Shown piece after piece: positions 1 through 30,816 of a stretch of DNA of 64,000 bases (positions are counted from its first letter, which is position 1; every line of letters starts with the position of its first letter). A program made the translations under genes and the position numbers. Location of the stretch: NCBI RefSeq assembly GCF_014203855.1, contig NZ_JACHJV010000002.1:310001-374000 (forward strand), written 5' to 3'. The notes under the pieces were generated by a model. The model saw nothing but the letters and a program-made list of their open reading frames with translations. It had not been told where the DNA came from and made no database searches. The stretch comes from Kitasatospora kifunensis. GTDB lineage: Bacteria > Actinomycetota > Actinomycetes > Streptomycetales > Streptomycetaceae.

Positions 1-780
1 TGAGGTAGAGCTCGCCGGTGCTGCCTGCCGGGACGGGGTGCAGGTGTGCGTCGAGGATGTAGGCGCGCGTGTTGTCGAGGGGGCGGCCGATGGGCAACGG
101 GCCTGGCTGGTGGGTGGCGGTGTGGGTGGTGGCGAAGGTGGTGGTCTCGGTGGGGCCGTAGCCGTTCACCACGGTGGTGTCAGAGCAGGCGGTGTGGAGG
201 CGGGTGACGGCGGCGGGGGAGACGACGTCGCCGCCGGTCCACACCTCGCGTACTCCGCGCAGACACCCGGGGTCCTCTTCCGTTACGAGGGCGAAGAGGC
301 CCGCGGTGAGCCAGAGTCCGGTCACCGCGTGCTCGGCGATCAGGCGGCCGAGTGAGGCCGCCGTGATGTCGCCGGCCGGTGCCACCACGATCTGGCGGCC
401 GGTCAGTAGTGGTACCCAGAGTTCGAAGGTGGAGGCGTCGAAGGAGTGCGGGGAGTGCAGCAGCACCCGTTCCATCGCCGGACTGGCGAACCGCCGGTCG
501 GTGGCCAGCGCGGCGACGTCCTGGTGGGTGATGGCGACGCCCTTGGGGCGGCCGGTCGAGCCGGAGGTGTACATCACGTACGCCAACTGCCTGGCATCGC
601 AGCGCACATCGACGCCGTCACCGGTGTCGTTGCCACTGTCCTCGCCGACCTCCAGGATGGCAAGGCCCAGCTCCGCCGCCTGCTCGCGCAGTGCGGCATC
701 GGTGAGGACCACCCGCGCCCCGGTCTCCGCCACGATCGTCTGCCGGTGCGCCAGCGGATACCGCGCGTCCAGTGGCACGT
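1..780. repeat. Near-identical adenylation-domain DNA, copy 1 (copy 2 at about 9560-10345)
   Basis: The A domain of the second synthetase and that of module 5 are almost base-for-base identical, including silent positions. This indicates recent duplication or gene conversion. Limits are approximate. Confidence 0.8.
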
Positions 781-2412
781 AGCAGCCGCCGGCCTTCACC
801 ACGGCCAGCAGCGCGACCGCCAGTTCGGCGGAGCGTTCCATCAGCACCGCGACCGCGTCCTCGGCGCCCACGCCGTGCGCGATCAGGCGCCGGGCGAGCC
901 CGTTGGCCCGCGCGTCCAGCTGCTCGTACGTCAACTCGACGTCCCCGCAGACCAGCGCCACCGCGTCCGGCGTCCGCGCCACCTGCGTGGCGAACAGCTC
1001 CGGCAGCGTCCCCGCCACCGGCTCGACCGCCGTGTCGTTCCACTCCGTCAGGATCCGCCGCCGCTCGGCCTCATCGAGCACCTCGACGGCCGAAACCGGC
1101 CGGTCCGGCTGCGCCAGCACGGTCCGCAGCACCCGGACGAAACGCTCACCGATCCGCTCGGCCGTCTCCCGGTCGAAGAGGTCGAGCGCGAACGTCACGC
1201 TCCCGTACAGCCCGCCCGGCACGCCGCCCGTGCCGGGCTCCTCGCCGAAGGTGAAGGCCAGATCGAACTTTGCGGGAGCCTGCCTGGCGGCCAGCGGCTC
1301 GGCGGTCAGACCGGGCAGCTCCAGTGCCGGCTGGGCGTTGTTCTGCAGCGAGAGCATGACCTGGAAGAGCGGATGGCGGGCCATCGAACGCGCCGGGGCC
1401 AGCTCCTCCACCAGGCGCTCGAACGGCACGTCCTGGTGCGCGAACGCGCCGAGGCCGGTCTGCCGCACCCGGTTCAGCAGCTCGGTGAAGGACGGGTCGC
1501 CGGACAGGTCGGTGCGCAGGACCAGCGTGTTGACGAAGAACCCGACCAGGTCGTTGAGACCCTCGTCCATCCGTCCGGCGACCGCTGTGCCGATCGGGAT
1601 GTCCGTCCCGGCGCCCAGGCGCGACAGCAGCACGGCGAGCGCCGCCTGAAGCACCATGAACATGGTGCCTCCCTTGGCGCGCGCCAGCTCGACGGCGCGG
1701 CTGTGCAGTTCGGCGGGAACGGCGAACTCGACCGTGCCGCCCCGGTGGCCGGCCACCGCCGGGCGCGGGCGGTCGGCGGGCAGCGCCAGTTCCTCCGGAA
1801 GCTCCGCCAATGCGGTGCGCCAGTAGGACAGTTGTTCGGTGAGCAGGCTCTCCGGGTCGTCCTCCTCGCCCAGCAGCTCGCGCTGCCAGAGCGCGTAGTC
1901 CGCGTACTGGCCGGGCAGTTCCTCCCACTGCGGCGCGAGGCCCATGAGCCGGGCCTGGTAGGCGGTGGAGACGTCCCGGGCCAGCGGGCCCATTGACCAG
2001 CCGTCACCGGCGATGTGATGCACCACCAGTAGCAGCACGTGCTCACTCGCGTTCCGCGAGAAGAGCCAGGCCCGCAGAGGCAGTTCGCTCGACAGGTCGA
2101 AGACGCAGCGCGCGGCCCCGGCCACCGCCGCGGTGAGCGCCGACTCCTCGAAGGCGGATGCGTCGATGGCGGTCAGCAGCGGACCGACCGAGTCGGCGGC
2201 CTTGATGTCCTGCCAGGGCTGCCCGTCGACGGCCGGGAAGACCGTGCGCAACACCTCGTGCCGGCCCACCACGTCGCGCAGCGCGGCATCCAGCGTCTGG
2301 GGGTCCAGCGTGCCGGTCAGCCGCAGGCAGAGCGGGATGTTGTAGGTGGCGTTCGGCCCCTCCAACTCGCTCAGGAACCACAGGCGCTGCTGTGCGAATG
2401 AAACCGGGATCA

Positions 2413-2413
<1 letters not shown>
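1..2413 (-). CDS. Nonribosomal peptide synthetase, C-A-..., cut by window edge
   Basis: This is the second synthetase of the assembly line. About 804 codons are visible before the left edge. It starts with ATG at 2413, sharing one base with the TGA of the preceding synthetase (TGATG). AAGGAG five bases upstream lies inside that gene, so translational coupling is likely. The protein opens directly with an LCL-type condensation domain (SFAQQRLWFL about residue 5, HHIAGDG about residue 135, catalytic second His) without a docking extension. An adenylation domain follows (TSGSTGRPKG near base 550). Its specificity residues read DAFWWGGTF, closest to the classical valine code and identical to module 5. 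The carrier domain and everything after it lie outside the window. The C-A architecture is certain; the substrate is inferred from the code. Confidence 0.93.
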
Positions 2414-24486
<22,073 letters not shown>

Positions 24487-24706
24487 CTTCGGTGCTCCGG
24501 TTCGTCTAGCAGTGGCCGTGCGACGCGCGACGGCAACGGGGGGAACCACCCTCGGCCAGGCGGGCTCCGAGGGCGGTCTCTTCGGGTGGGGGGAGGATCC
24601 GACGCGTTCCGGATCACGGTCGAGCGTGGGTCCGGCGGGCTGGCGGATCACGGTGGGCTTGCGGATCATGCTCGAGCGTCACGGTGCCTGAGGCAGTGTC
24701 ATGTCG

Positions 24707-24777
24707 AAAGCCCGCTGGGTGAACCAGGGTCAAACTCTGGAACAACTTGCGTTGTTACCGGGAGGTCAGCGGGCTTT
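24707..24777 (-). terminator. Branched hairpin structure at the 3' end of dpgD
   Basis: On the minus strand an 11-base stem (AAAGCCCGCTG with CAGCGGGCTTT) closes around two inner hairpins. One is AACAAC-GCAA-GTTGTT with a GNRA loop. The other is CCAG-(9 nt)-CTGG. The first strand overlaps the dpgD stop codon. It could be a terminator or attenuator between the dpg genes and the synthetase. The base pairing is seen; the function is inferred. Confidence 0.45.
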
Positions 24778-25575
24778 CCACTGCGGCGTGCGCTTCTCGA
24801 CGAAGGCGCGCGGTCCTTCCTCGGCATCCTCGCTGTGCATCCGCTGCTCCTCCCAGCGGAAGCGGGTCCGGAACGCCTGCTCCAGGGGCATGGTCGCCGC
24901 GGCCGCCGCGGCCTGCTTGATCGCGCGAACCGACAGCGGGGCGCAGCGCAGGATGTCCGCGACCCAGGCGTCCACGCAGGCGTCCAACTCCTCTGCCGGC
25001 ACCACCTCGTTGACCAGGCCGAGTTCGTAGGCACGGGCGGCGGTCATCGGACGGCCGGTGATCAGGTGGCCGAGCGCGACCCGCTGCGGTGCCTGCCGGG
25101 TGAGCCGGAAGACGCCGCCGGCGCCGGCCATCAGGCCGAGCTTGGCCTCGGGCAGGGCGAAGGTGGCGTGGTCGGCGGCCACGATCACGTCGCAGGCCAG
25201 CGCCAGTTCGAAGCCGCCACCGAAGGCGGGCCCGTTGACCCGGGCGATGACCGGCTTGGCCAGCTCGAAGCGCTCGGTGAGTCGCGGCCAGCCGGGCTTG
25301 CCGCGACTGCCGAAGGTGGCCGGGGTGTTGGTGCCCCGGGCGATCCGGTCGGCGAGTTCCTTGAGGTCCTGGCCGGCCGAGAAGGCGCGGTCGCCGGCAC
25401 CGGTGAGGACGGCCAGCCACACCTCGTCGTCCGCCTCGAAGTCGTCCCAGACGCACGCCAGTTCCTCGTGCATCCGCAGGTCCATGGCGTTGCGGCACTC
25501 GGGCCGGTCCAGCGTCACGTGGGCGACGCGGTCGCGCTTCTGGTAGCGGACGCGGGTGAGGTCTGCCAGTTCCAT
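24766..25575 (-). CDS. dpgD: DpgD, enoyl-CoA hydratase-like enzyme of Dpg synthesis
   Basis: This 269-residue crotonase-family protein (MELADLTRVR start, GGAG five bases upstream) has the two oxyanion-hole regions (RAFSAGQDLKEL about 90-102; NGPAFGGGFELALACD about 133-148). In glycopeptide producers DpgD works with DpgA and DpgB to dehydrate and aromatise the tetraketide to 3,5-dihydroxyphenylacetyl-CoA. It is the last dpg gene before the synthetase, and its stop codon sits in a branched hairpin. A general enoyl-CoA hydratase cannot be excluded from sequence alone, but the dpgA-B-C neighbours make DpgD the best call. Confidence 0.9.
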   Translation of the reverse strand: MELADLTRVRYQKRDRVAHVTLDRPECRNAMDLRMHEELACVWDDFEADDEVWLAVLTGAGDRAFSAGQDLKELADRIARGTNTPATFGSRGKPGWPRLTERFELAKPVIARVNGPAFGGGFELALACDVIVAADHATFALPEAKLGLMAGAGGVFRLTRQAPQRVALGHLITGRPMTAARAYELGLVNEVVPAEELDACVDAWVADILRCAPLSVRAIKQAAAAAATMPLEQAFRTRFRWEEQRMHSEDAEEGPRAFVEKRTPQWKAR

Positions 25576-25642
25576 CGGTTCTCCGGCTCTCCGGCTCTTC
25601 TGGGGGATGGTGCGGCGCGCCGGGGCCGCCCAGGCGGGGGTG

Positions 25643-25725
25643 GTCCCGGTGGGTGCTCAGGTGCGGGCGGCCTCGGTGGGTGCTCGGGTGCGAGCGGTCC
25701 CGGCGCGCGATCAGGTGCGGGCGCC
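25643..25725. repeat. Degenerate ~28-bp tandem repeat between dpgD and dpgC
   Basis: Three imperfect units follow the pattern c-GGTGGGTGCTCAGGTGCGGGCGG and run into the last codons of dpgC. Similar low-complexity sequence occurs between dpgB and dpgA (about 27800-27845) and ahead of the synthetase (about 24605-24685). Confidence 0.6.
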
Positions 25726-27099
25726 AGCGGGAGCGGCTGCGCCGGCGGCAGCCGCCGAGAAGCGGCCGACCTTGCCGATCACGTCCTGGCTGTAGAGGCG
25801 CAGCGCCTGCTGCATGGCGAACTCCGCCATGTACTGCCGGAACTGCTCCGGCGGCTCCTCGGCCAGGTTGAGCATCCGGCGGTTGGTGACCACGGCCGGA
25901 CTGTCGAGGCGCTCCAGCGACTCGGCCACCGCCTGGTCCATCCGGTCCGGTTCGACGACCTCGTCGAGCAGCAGGCCGGCGTCGGGTTCGGTGGCGTGGA
26001 TCCGGCGGCCCCAGAGCACCACCTGACGGGAGAGCCGGCCGCCGGCCAGCCGCCCGAGCCGCAGGTTGCCCGCGCCGGGCACGATGCCCTCCTGGGCCGC
26101 GGGCAGGCTCAGGTAGGAGTCGGCCGCGGCGAGCACCCGGTCGAAGACCAGCAGCAGTTGGGTGCCGCCGCCGATCGCGAAGGTGTCGACGGCCGCCACC
26201 CAGGGCTTCTCGATCACGGGCGTGTGCCAGGAGCCGGCGTGCTCGACCCGCAGACCGCGGAAGAGCTTGTTGATGTAGCCGAGTTCGCGGCGCAGCAGGA
26301 AGTCGACCAGGGAGATCTGGCCGGTGTGCAAGCTCTTGAGGTTGATGCCGGCGCTGAAGACCCGGCGGCCGCGGTAGCGCGGGTGGGTCATCTCGCCGCC
26401 GCGCAGCAGGCCGACCCGCACCTGCGGGTCCAGCAGTGCGAGGTCGACGGCGGTCTCCATGTCCTCGACCTGACGGTTGTCCTCGGCGTTGAGGCAGTCG
26501 GTGCGGCACATGGTCAGGTGGGCCGCACTGCCGCGCCGCTCCAGCCGCACCGAGCCGAGGTCGAGCTCGCCGGTGCGGCGGAACTCGGGCAGCAGCTGGA
26601 GGGCGCGGGCGGTGGGCAGCGCCGTCGCGTCGATCAGGTGGCGGCCCGAAGCGGGGGAGCGGAGCACCTGGCGCAGGAAGATGCCCTGGTCGATCTCCAG
26701 TCCCTCCTTCTCGGCCTGGAGCCTGCCCTGTTCGGCCGCCATCGCCTCGGCGCCCGCCATCAACCCGGGCCAGCCGGCGGCGGCGCCCGCGACCAGTTCG
26801 GGCAGCCGCAGGTCGATGCGGTGGCCGTCGGTCAGGTGCTGGTAGACGGACTCGCCGTGCAGCCGCATGAACTGACTGCGCACCGTGCGGGCGGCGTTCT
26901 TGGCGTCGGTGGCGAGCGCGTGCTGCTCGGGGGTGCGGGCGGCGGGCTCGGGCAGCGTGGCCAACAGGGTGTCGGCCCGGTCGCCGGCCTCGGCCAGGGT
27001 GCGCCGGGCCTTGCTCAGTTCGGTGCCGATCACGGTGCCGATCACGGTGGCGGTGGCGGTGCTGATCGTCGTGGCGGTGCCGATCGCCGGGGCGGTCAC
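25711..27099 (-). CDS. dpgC: DpgC, cofactor-independent dioxygenase
   Basis: This 462-residue protein matches DpgC in length and layout. An N-terminal helical part (about 30-200) is followed by a crotonase-fold domain (FSAGINLKSL, then AIGGGTQLLLVFDRVLAAAD and IVPGAGNLRLGRL). DpgC uses O2 without metal or flavin to convert 3,5-dihydroxyphenylacetyl-CoA to 3,5-dihydroxyphenylglyoxylate. It starts with GTG, and GTGA overlaps the dpgB stop by four bases, so translation is probably coupled. The first 25 residues (TATTISTATATVIG) come from a low-complexity DNA stretch and may be a local expansion. Identification rests on the ordered set dpgA-B-C-D and on the Dpg-like code of synthetase module 7. 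Confidence 0.93.
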   Translation of the reverse strand: MTAPAIGTATTISTATATVIGTVIGTELSKARRTLAEAGDRADTLLATLPEPAARTPEQHALATDAKNAARTVRSQFMRLHGESVYQHLTDGHRIDLRLPELVAGAAAGWPGLMAGAEAMAAEQGRLQAEKEGLEIDQGIFLRQVLRSPASGRHLIDATALPTARALQLLPEFRRTGELDLGSVRLERRGSAAHLTMCRTDCLNAEDNRQVEDMETAVDLALLDPQVRVGLLRGGEMTHPRYRGRRVFSAGINLKSLHTGQISLVDFLLRRELGYINKLFRGLRVEHAGSWHTPVIEKPWVAAVDTFAIGGGTQLLLVFDRVLAAADSYLSLPAAQEGIVPGAGNLRLGRLAGGRLSRQVVLWGRRIHATEPDAGLLLDEVVEPDRMDQAVAESLERLDSPAVVTNRRMLNLAEEPPEQFRQYMAEFAMQQALRLYSQDVIGKVGRFSAAAAGAAAPAGART

Positions 27100-27782
27100 G
27101 AGGCCACCTCGGCGGTGGCCTGGCGCAGCACCCGGTCGCAGGCGGCGAGGTGGCGGCCGAGGGCCTCTTCGAAGCTGGTGGTGGCGGCGTCGTGCATCAG
27201 CTGCCGACGGATCGCGAGCCCGGCACCGGCCGTGGCGGTGAGCGTGTCGGCGATGGTGGCGAGGGCGGCTGACGGGTCGTCGGCGAGCTGGTCGAGCAGG
27301 TGCAGGGTCAGCGCGTGCTCGGCCGGTATCGCGGTGCCGAACAGGACGCTTCGGCGGGTCGCGGCGAGGCCGGCCTGGTTGGTGAGGCGGTAGAGGGCCA
27401 TGCCGGGCCAGACGCCGTCCGCGTCGCCCGGCAGCAGGCGGGTCGCGGGGTCGGCGATGCGGTAGTCGGTGGCCAGCAGTGCCTCAAGGGCGGTGCCGCC
27501 GCAGTCGCCGGTGGCCAGCGCGACGGTGGGCACGTCGAGGCGCTCCAGCCGGCGCAGCGCGCGCTCCCACTTGTTCACCAGCGCCAGCGGCGCGGTGGGC
27601 AGGGTGGGCACGGCCGCGGCCGCGGGCGCGCCGCTGACCCGAAGGACGACCGGGGTGCCCAGGAGAGCGTCCTCCGCCTGGGCGCAGAGCTCGTTGAGGG
27701 ACTGCACGGCCTCGGCGGACAGCGGCCGGGCGCCGTCGATGACCAGCGGTTCAGGGGCGTGGTTCGTAGCGAGGTGGTTCAT
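27096..27782 (-). CDS. dpgB: DpgB, accessory protein of Dpg synthesis
   Basis: This 228-residue protein starts at ATG 27782 (MNHLATNHAP), with GAAGG about ten bases upstream. It is a distant crotonase homologue (DVPTVALATGDCGGTALEALLATDYRIADP about 100-130) lacking obvious catalytic residues, as expected for DpgB. DpgB enhances DpgA turnover and, with DpgD, the formation of the aromatic thioester. It lies 68 bp after dpgA and overlaps dpgC by four bases, so the genes are probably cotranscribed. On its own it would be called a weak enoyl-CoA hydratase homologue. Confidence 0.88.
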   Translation of the reverse strand: MNHLATNHAPEPLVIDGARPLSAEAVQSLNELCAQAEDALLGTPVVLRVSGAPAAAAVPTLPTAPLALVNKWERALRRLERLDVPTVALATGDCGGTALEALLATDYRIADPATRLLPGDADGVWPGMALYRLTNQAGLAATRRSVLFGTAIPAEHALTLHLLDQLADDPSAALATIADTLTATAGAGLAIRRQLMHDAATTSFEEALGRHLAACDRVLRQATAEVAS

Positions 27783-27850
27783 GCTGGGGTGGCCTTCGTG
27801 CTCGGTGGGGGCTGACTGCTCGGTTCGGGCCGGCTGATCGGTGCGGGCGG

Positions 27851-28951
27851 TCACCAGCGGGCCAGCGCGGTCTCGATGGTGGATCCCGGGCCCATGGTCA
27901 TCAGCACGCAGTAGTCCCCCGGCTGCACCGCCCGCTCCTCCAGCAGCCGCTGGTAGGAGAAGAGGAACGAGCCGCTGGAGAGGTTGCCGAAGTCCCGCAG
28001 CACGCTGGTGGTGTGGCGCACGTCGTGCCGGGTCAGGCCGAGGTTGACGCCCACGGCGTCGATGACCTTCTTGCCGCCGGAGTGCACCAGCCAGTGGCTG
28101 ATGTCGCTGCGGCGCAGCCCGGTACCCGCCAGCAGCCGGTTGACGACGAGCTCGGCGTGCGCGCCGACCACGTACGGCACGTGCGGGTCGAGGTAGAAGC
28201 TGAACCGGTCCTGGCCGCCGTCCCAGTCGTAGCGCATCGCGTCGATGGCGTCGGTGATGATGTAGCTGGCGAACTTCAGCAGGCGCGGGCCCCTTGCCTG
28301 GAGCACCTGGGGCAGCGGGAGTTCGGGCTCGCCGGCGAGCAGCGCGACGGCGGCGGCGCCGTCGCCGAAGAGGCTGTTGACCACCGAGGTGCGCATGGTG
28401 CCGTCGAAGACGTAGGCGGCGGAGCATGCTTCGGTGCAGACCATGACGGCCAGTCGGCCGGGGTTCGCGCGTGCCCAGCCGTTGACGGCGTTGAGCGCGT
28501 TGAGGCCCGCGTTGCAGCCCATGCCGACGACGTCGAGGCGGCTGGTGTGCGGGTCGATGCCGAGTTCGCGGATGACCAGGGCGCTGAGGCCCGGGGTGAG
28601 GAAGCCGGTGGTGGTGACGCAGCAGAGGTAGCCGATGTCGGACAGGTCGGCGCCGGTCTCCTTGAGGCACTCCTGGACGGCGCGCGTGCCCATGTCGACG
28701 GCCTGGGCCTTGTGCTTGGCGAGCAGCTCGCCCTGGACCTCCAGGACCCGGGTGCCGTCGGGACCCTCGGGCGGCAGGGTCAGGAATCGGCGGTCGATCG
28801 CGCTGTTGAGGAAGATGGACCTCACTCGCGGGTCCTGGACCGCGAAGATGTCCAGGATTTCCTGCTGGGAATAGGAATTCTCCGGAACGGCGGTGCCGAC
28901 CCCCACGATCCGGGCCGGTGCGGTGGCGGTGGTCGTCATCGGTACGTCCAT
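27851..28951 (-). CDS. dpgA: DpgA, type III polyketide synthase
   Basis: This 366-residue chalcone-synthase-family enzyme condenses four malonyl-CoA units toward 3,5-dihydroxyphenylacetyl-CoA. The nucleophilic Cys146 lies in GMGCNAG. The His (WLVHSGGKK) and Asn (FGNLSSG) of the type III triad are present, as is the family C-terminus MGPGSTIET. The start at 28951 (MDVPMTTT) is preferred because homologues, as I recall, begin similarly; ATG 28939 is an alternative. It is the first dpg gene after the aminotransferase, with an 80-bp gap, and begins the precursor pathway for synthetase module 7. Confidence 0.94.
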   Translation of the reverse strand: MDVPMTTTATAPARIVGVGTAVPENSYSQQEILDIFAVQDPRVRSIFLNSAIDRRFLTLPPEGPDGTRVLEVQGELLAKHKAQAVDMGTRAVQECLKETGADLSDIGYLCCVTTTGFLTPGLSALVIRELGIDPHTSRLDVVGMGCNAGLNALNAVNGWARANPGRLAVMVCTEACSAAYVFDGTMRTSVVNSLFGDGAAAVALLAGEPELPLPQVLQARGPRLLKFASYIITDAIDAMRYDWDGGQDRFSFYLDPHVPYVVGAHAELVVNRLLAGTGLRRSDISHWLVHSGGKKVIDAVGVNLGLTRHDVRHTTSVLRDFGNLSSGSFLFSYQRLLEERAVQPGDYCVLMTMGPGSTIETALARW

Positions 28952-29030
28952 CCCCAGCTTCTCGGCTTGCTCCTCGGGAGCGGCGGGTGAATATCCATCG
29001 ACTTACGGCCTCCGGGTTTCTGGTCGTCCA

Positions 29031-30338
29031 TCAGGTGTGCGACCGATAACGGATGAAGTCCGCCAGTCGGTTCAATCCTTCTTCGATCTCCTCCGGTCGC
29101 AGATGACTGGAGGAGAGCCGCATGACATTGCGCGCCTGTGCGTCGGCGTAGAAGTGGTGCACCGGGGTCCACAGCACCCGGAATTTCTCGGCGCTGAGTT
29201 CGAGCAGCTCGTCGCCGACCGGGAACGGGACGGTGAGCAGCAGGAAGAAGCCGCCGGTGGGTGTGTTCCAGGAGACGCCCGGCGTGGCGCCGAAACGCTT
29301 CTGCAGGCCGGTCAGGACCTGGGCGAGGTTGCTGCGGTAGTGCTCCCTCTCGCGGGTGTTGGCGGCGCGCAGGCTGCACCCGTGGGCCAGCAGCTTGCCG
29401 CCGATGACCGCCTGCGCGATCGGCGAGGTGTTGACCGTCAACATGCTCTTGATCTTGGCCAGTTGGTCGGCCAGCGGACCCGCCGCACCGGGCACCCGCT
29501 GATCGGCCAGCACGTAGCCGACCCGGGCGCCGGGCAGGCCGGTCTTGGCGAACGAGCCCAGGTAGACGACCCGGGCGCGCTCGTCCAGGGCCTTGACGGT
29601 CGGGGGCCCGTCAAGGTCGCCGAACAGGCCGTACGGGTTGTCCTCCAGGATCAGGAGGTCCTCCTCGGCGGCGATGCGCAGCAGCCGCTGCCGCACCTCG
29701 AGGCTGAGCCTGATCCCGCTCGGGTTGGCGAAGTCGGGGATGACGTAGCAGGCCCGGGGGTTGAGGCCGGCCGCCCTGGCGCGCCGCACCTGGGCCAGCA
29801 GGTCGTCCAGGTCGATGCCCTCGGGCGACTCCCGGACCGGCAGCACGGGCATGTCCACCAGGCTGGCGGCGCCGTGCACCCCGACGTAGCTGGGGGTCAC
29901 GGCCAACAGCACGTCCCGGTCGTCGCGGCGCAGCGCGCGCAGCGTCAGGTAGAGCGCCTCCTGGCAGCCGACCGTGACGACCAGGGCCTGCGGGTCCGCG
30001 GTGATGCCCTCGTCCACCCGCAGGTGTTCGGCGATCAGCTCGTGGATGATGCCCTTGGTGCGCCCGTACTGCAGCAGCGTGCGGCGCACGGCCTGCTCGT
30101 CGCCGCCCAGCCGTGCGGTCAGGTGCCGGCGGTAGGTGTCGAAGTACCGGTGGACGTCGTCCAGGTCGAAGAGGCCCTCGAACGGACGCCCGGCGGCCAG
30201 GGATATGGCGTCCGGGAACCGATGCGCGATCTCGTTGAGGAAGTTCATCGATTCGCTGACCGGCGACACCAGAGAATCGTGAAGCCCCGCCAGTTCGATT
30301 TCCGTGAGCGCGATTTGTGCGGGTTGGCCGTTCGGCAC
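29031..30338 (-). CDS. hpgT: HpgT-type aminotransferase for arylglycine formation
   Basis: This PLP-dependent fold-type I aminotransferase has 435 residues. GTG 30338 (VPNGQPAQIAL) is chosen because AAGGA lies five bases upstream; the frame extends to 30434 without support. The PLP lysine is about Lys265 in GSFAKTGLPGARVGY, with DFANPSG and EDNPYGLF upstream. In glycopeptide clusters HpgT transaminates 3,5-dihydroxyphenylglyoxylate (and the 4-hydroxy analogue) to the arylglycine. No hydroxymandelate synthase or oxidase for 4-hydroxyphenylglycine is visible, so Dpg is the likely product. It appears to be the first gene of the minus-strand operon, divergent from the PLP-enzyme gene at 30817. 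Confidence 0.9.
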   Translation of the reverse strand: MPNGQPAQIALTEIELAGLHDSLVSPVSESMNFLNEIAHRFPDAISLAAGRPFEGLFDLDDVHRYFDTYRRHLTARLGGDEQAVRRTLLQYGRTKGIIHELIAEHLRVDEGITADPQALVVTVGCQEALYLTLRALRRDDRDVLLAVTPSYVGVHGAASLVDMPVLPVRESPEGIDLDDLLAQVRRARAAGLNPRACYVIPDFANPSGIRLSLEVRQRLLRIAAEEDLLILEDNPYGLFGDLDGPPTVKALDERARVVYLGSFAKTGLPGARVGYVLADQRVPGAAGPLADQLAKIKSMLTVNTSPIAQAVIGGKLLAHGCSLRAANTREREHYRSNLAQVLTGLQKRFGATPGVSWNTPTGGFFLLLTVPFPVGDELLELSAEKFRVLWTPVHHFYADAQARNVMRLSSSHLRPEEIEEGLNRLADFIRYRSHT

Positions 30339-30816
30339 GGTTGTCCTTCTTGACTGTTCGTGTTCAACGCTGCCCTGACGAGGTCGGCACCGCGAACTAT
30401 CGCGCTTGTACTTCGCCGGCTGCAGGCTAACCACACCGGTCAGCCGATGACAACTGACGTTCGGTCAAAATCGGCTGGCCCGGAATACGGTACGACTATG
30501 AGGGGTTAATTCATCTCGCGTTTACGTGATCGCGATCTCCCGTTACCCCCAGGCCCGCAGGCTCTGGGTCGCGAGTGCACCCCGCCACGCCGGGCCGTTT
30601 CGCCCCGGCCGGGGGCGACCGAGTCCCGGTTCGCCTGCCCGCAAACGATTCTGACTACGTGTGGTTCGCCTGCGCTCGCTTTGAGTCTCCGAGTAGGCAC
30701 GACAAGTAGGCACAGCCCGCCGATTGCTGACCACTGTTCAGCGACCCCAGCCCGCGCCCGGCTCCGCACGGCCGGACCCCCGACGCACCGACCACACCGA
30801 GAGTGAACCAGCCCCC
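30339..30816. promoter_or_regulatory. Divergent intergenic region of the Dpg operon
   Basis: This 478-bp gap between hpgT and the plus-strand PLP enzyme holds no convincing gene. It should contain both promoters. A direct repeat GTAGGCAC lies at 30693-30700 and 30706-30713 (13-bp period). The part nearest hpgT is relatively A/T-rich (about 30420-30520). No specific sigma-factor site could be assigned. Confidence 0.4.

Noticed and set aside
24487..24669. 61-residue N-terminal extension of the large synthetase
   Set aside because: The extension is Pro/Arg-rich and derives from repeated GGATCACGGT-type DNA. The condensation domain begins right after the ATG at 24486, which has its own ribosome site.
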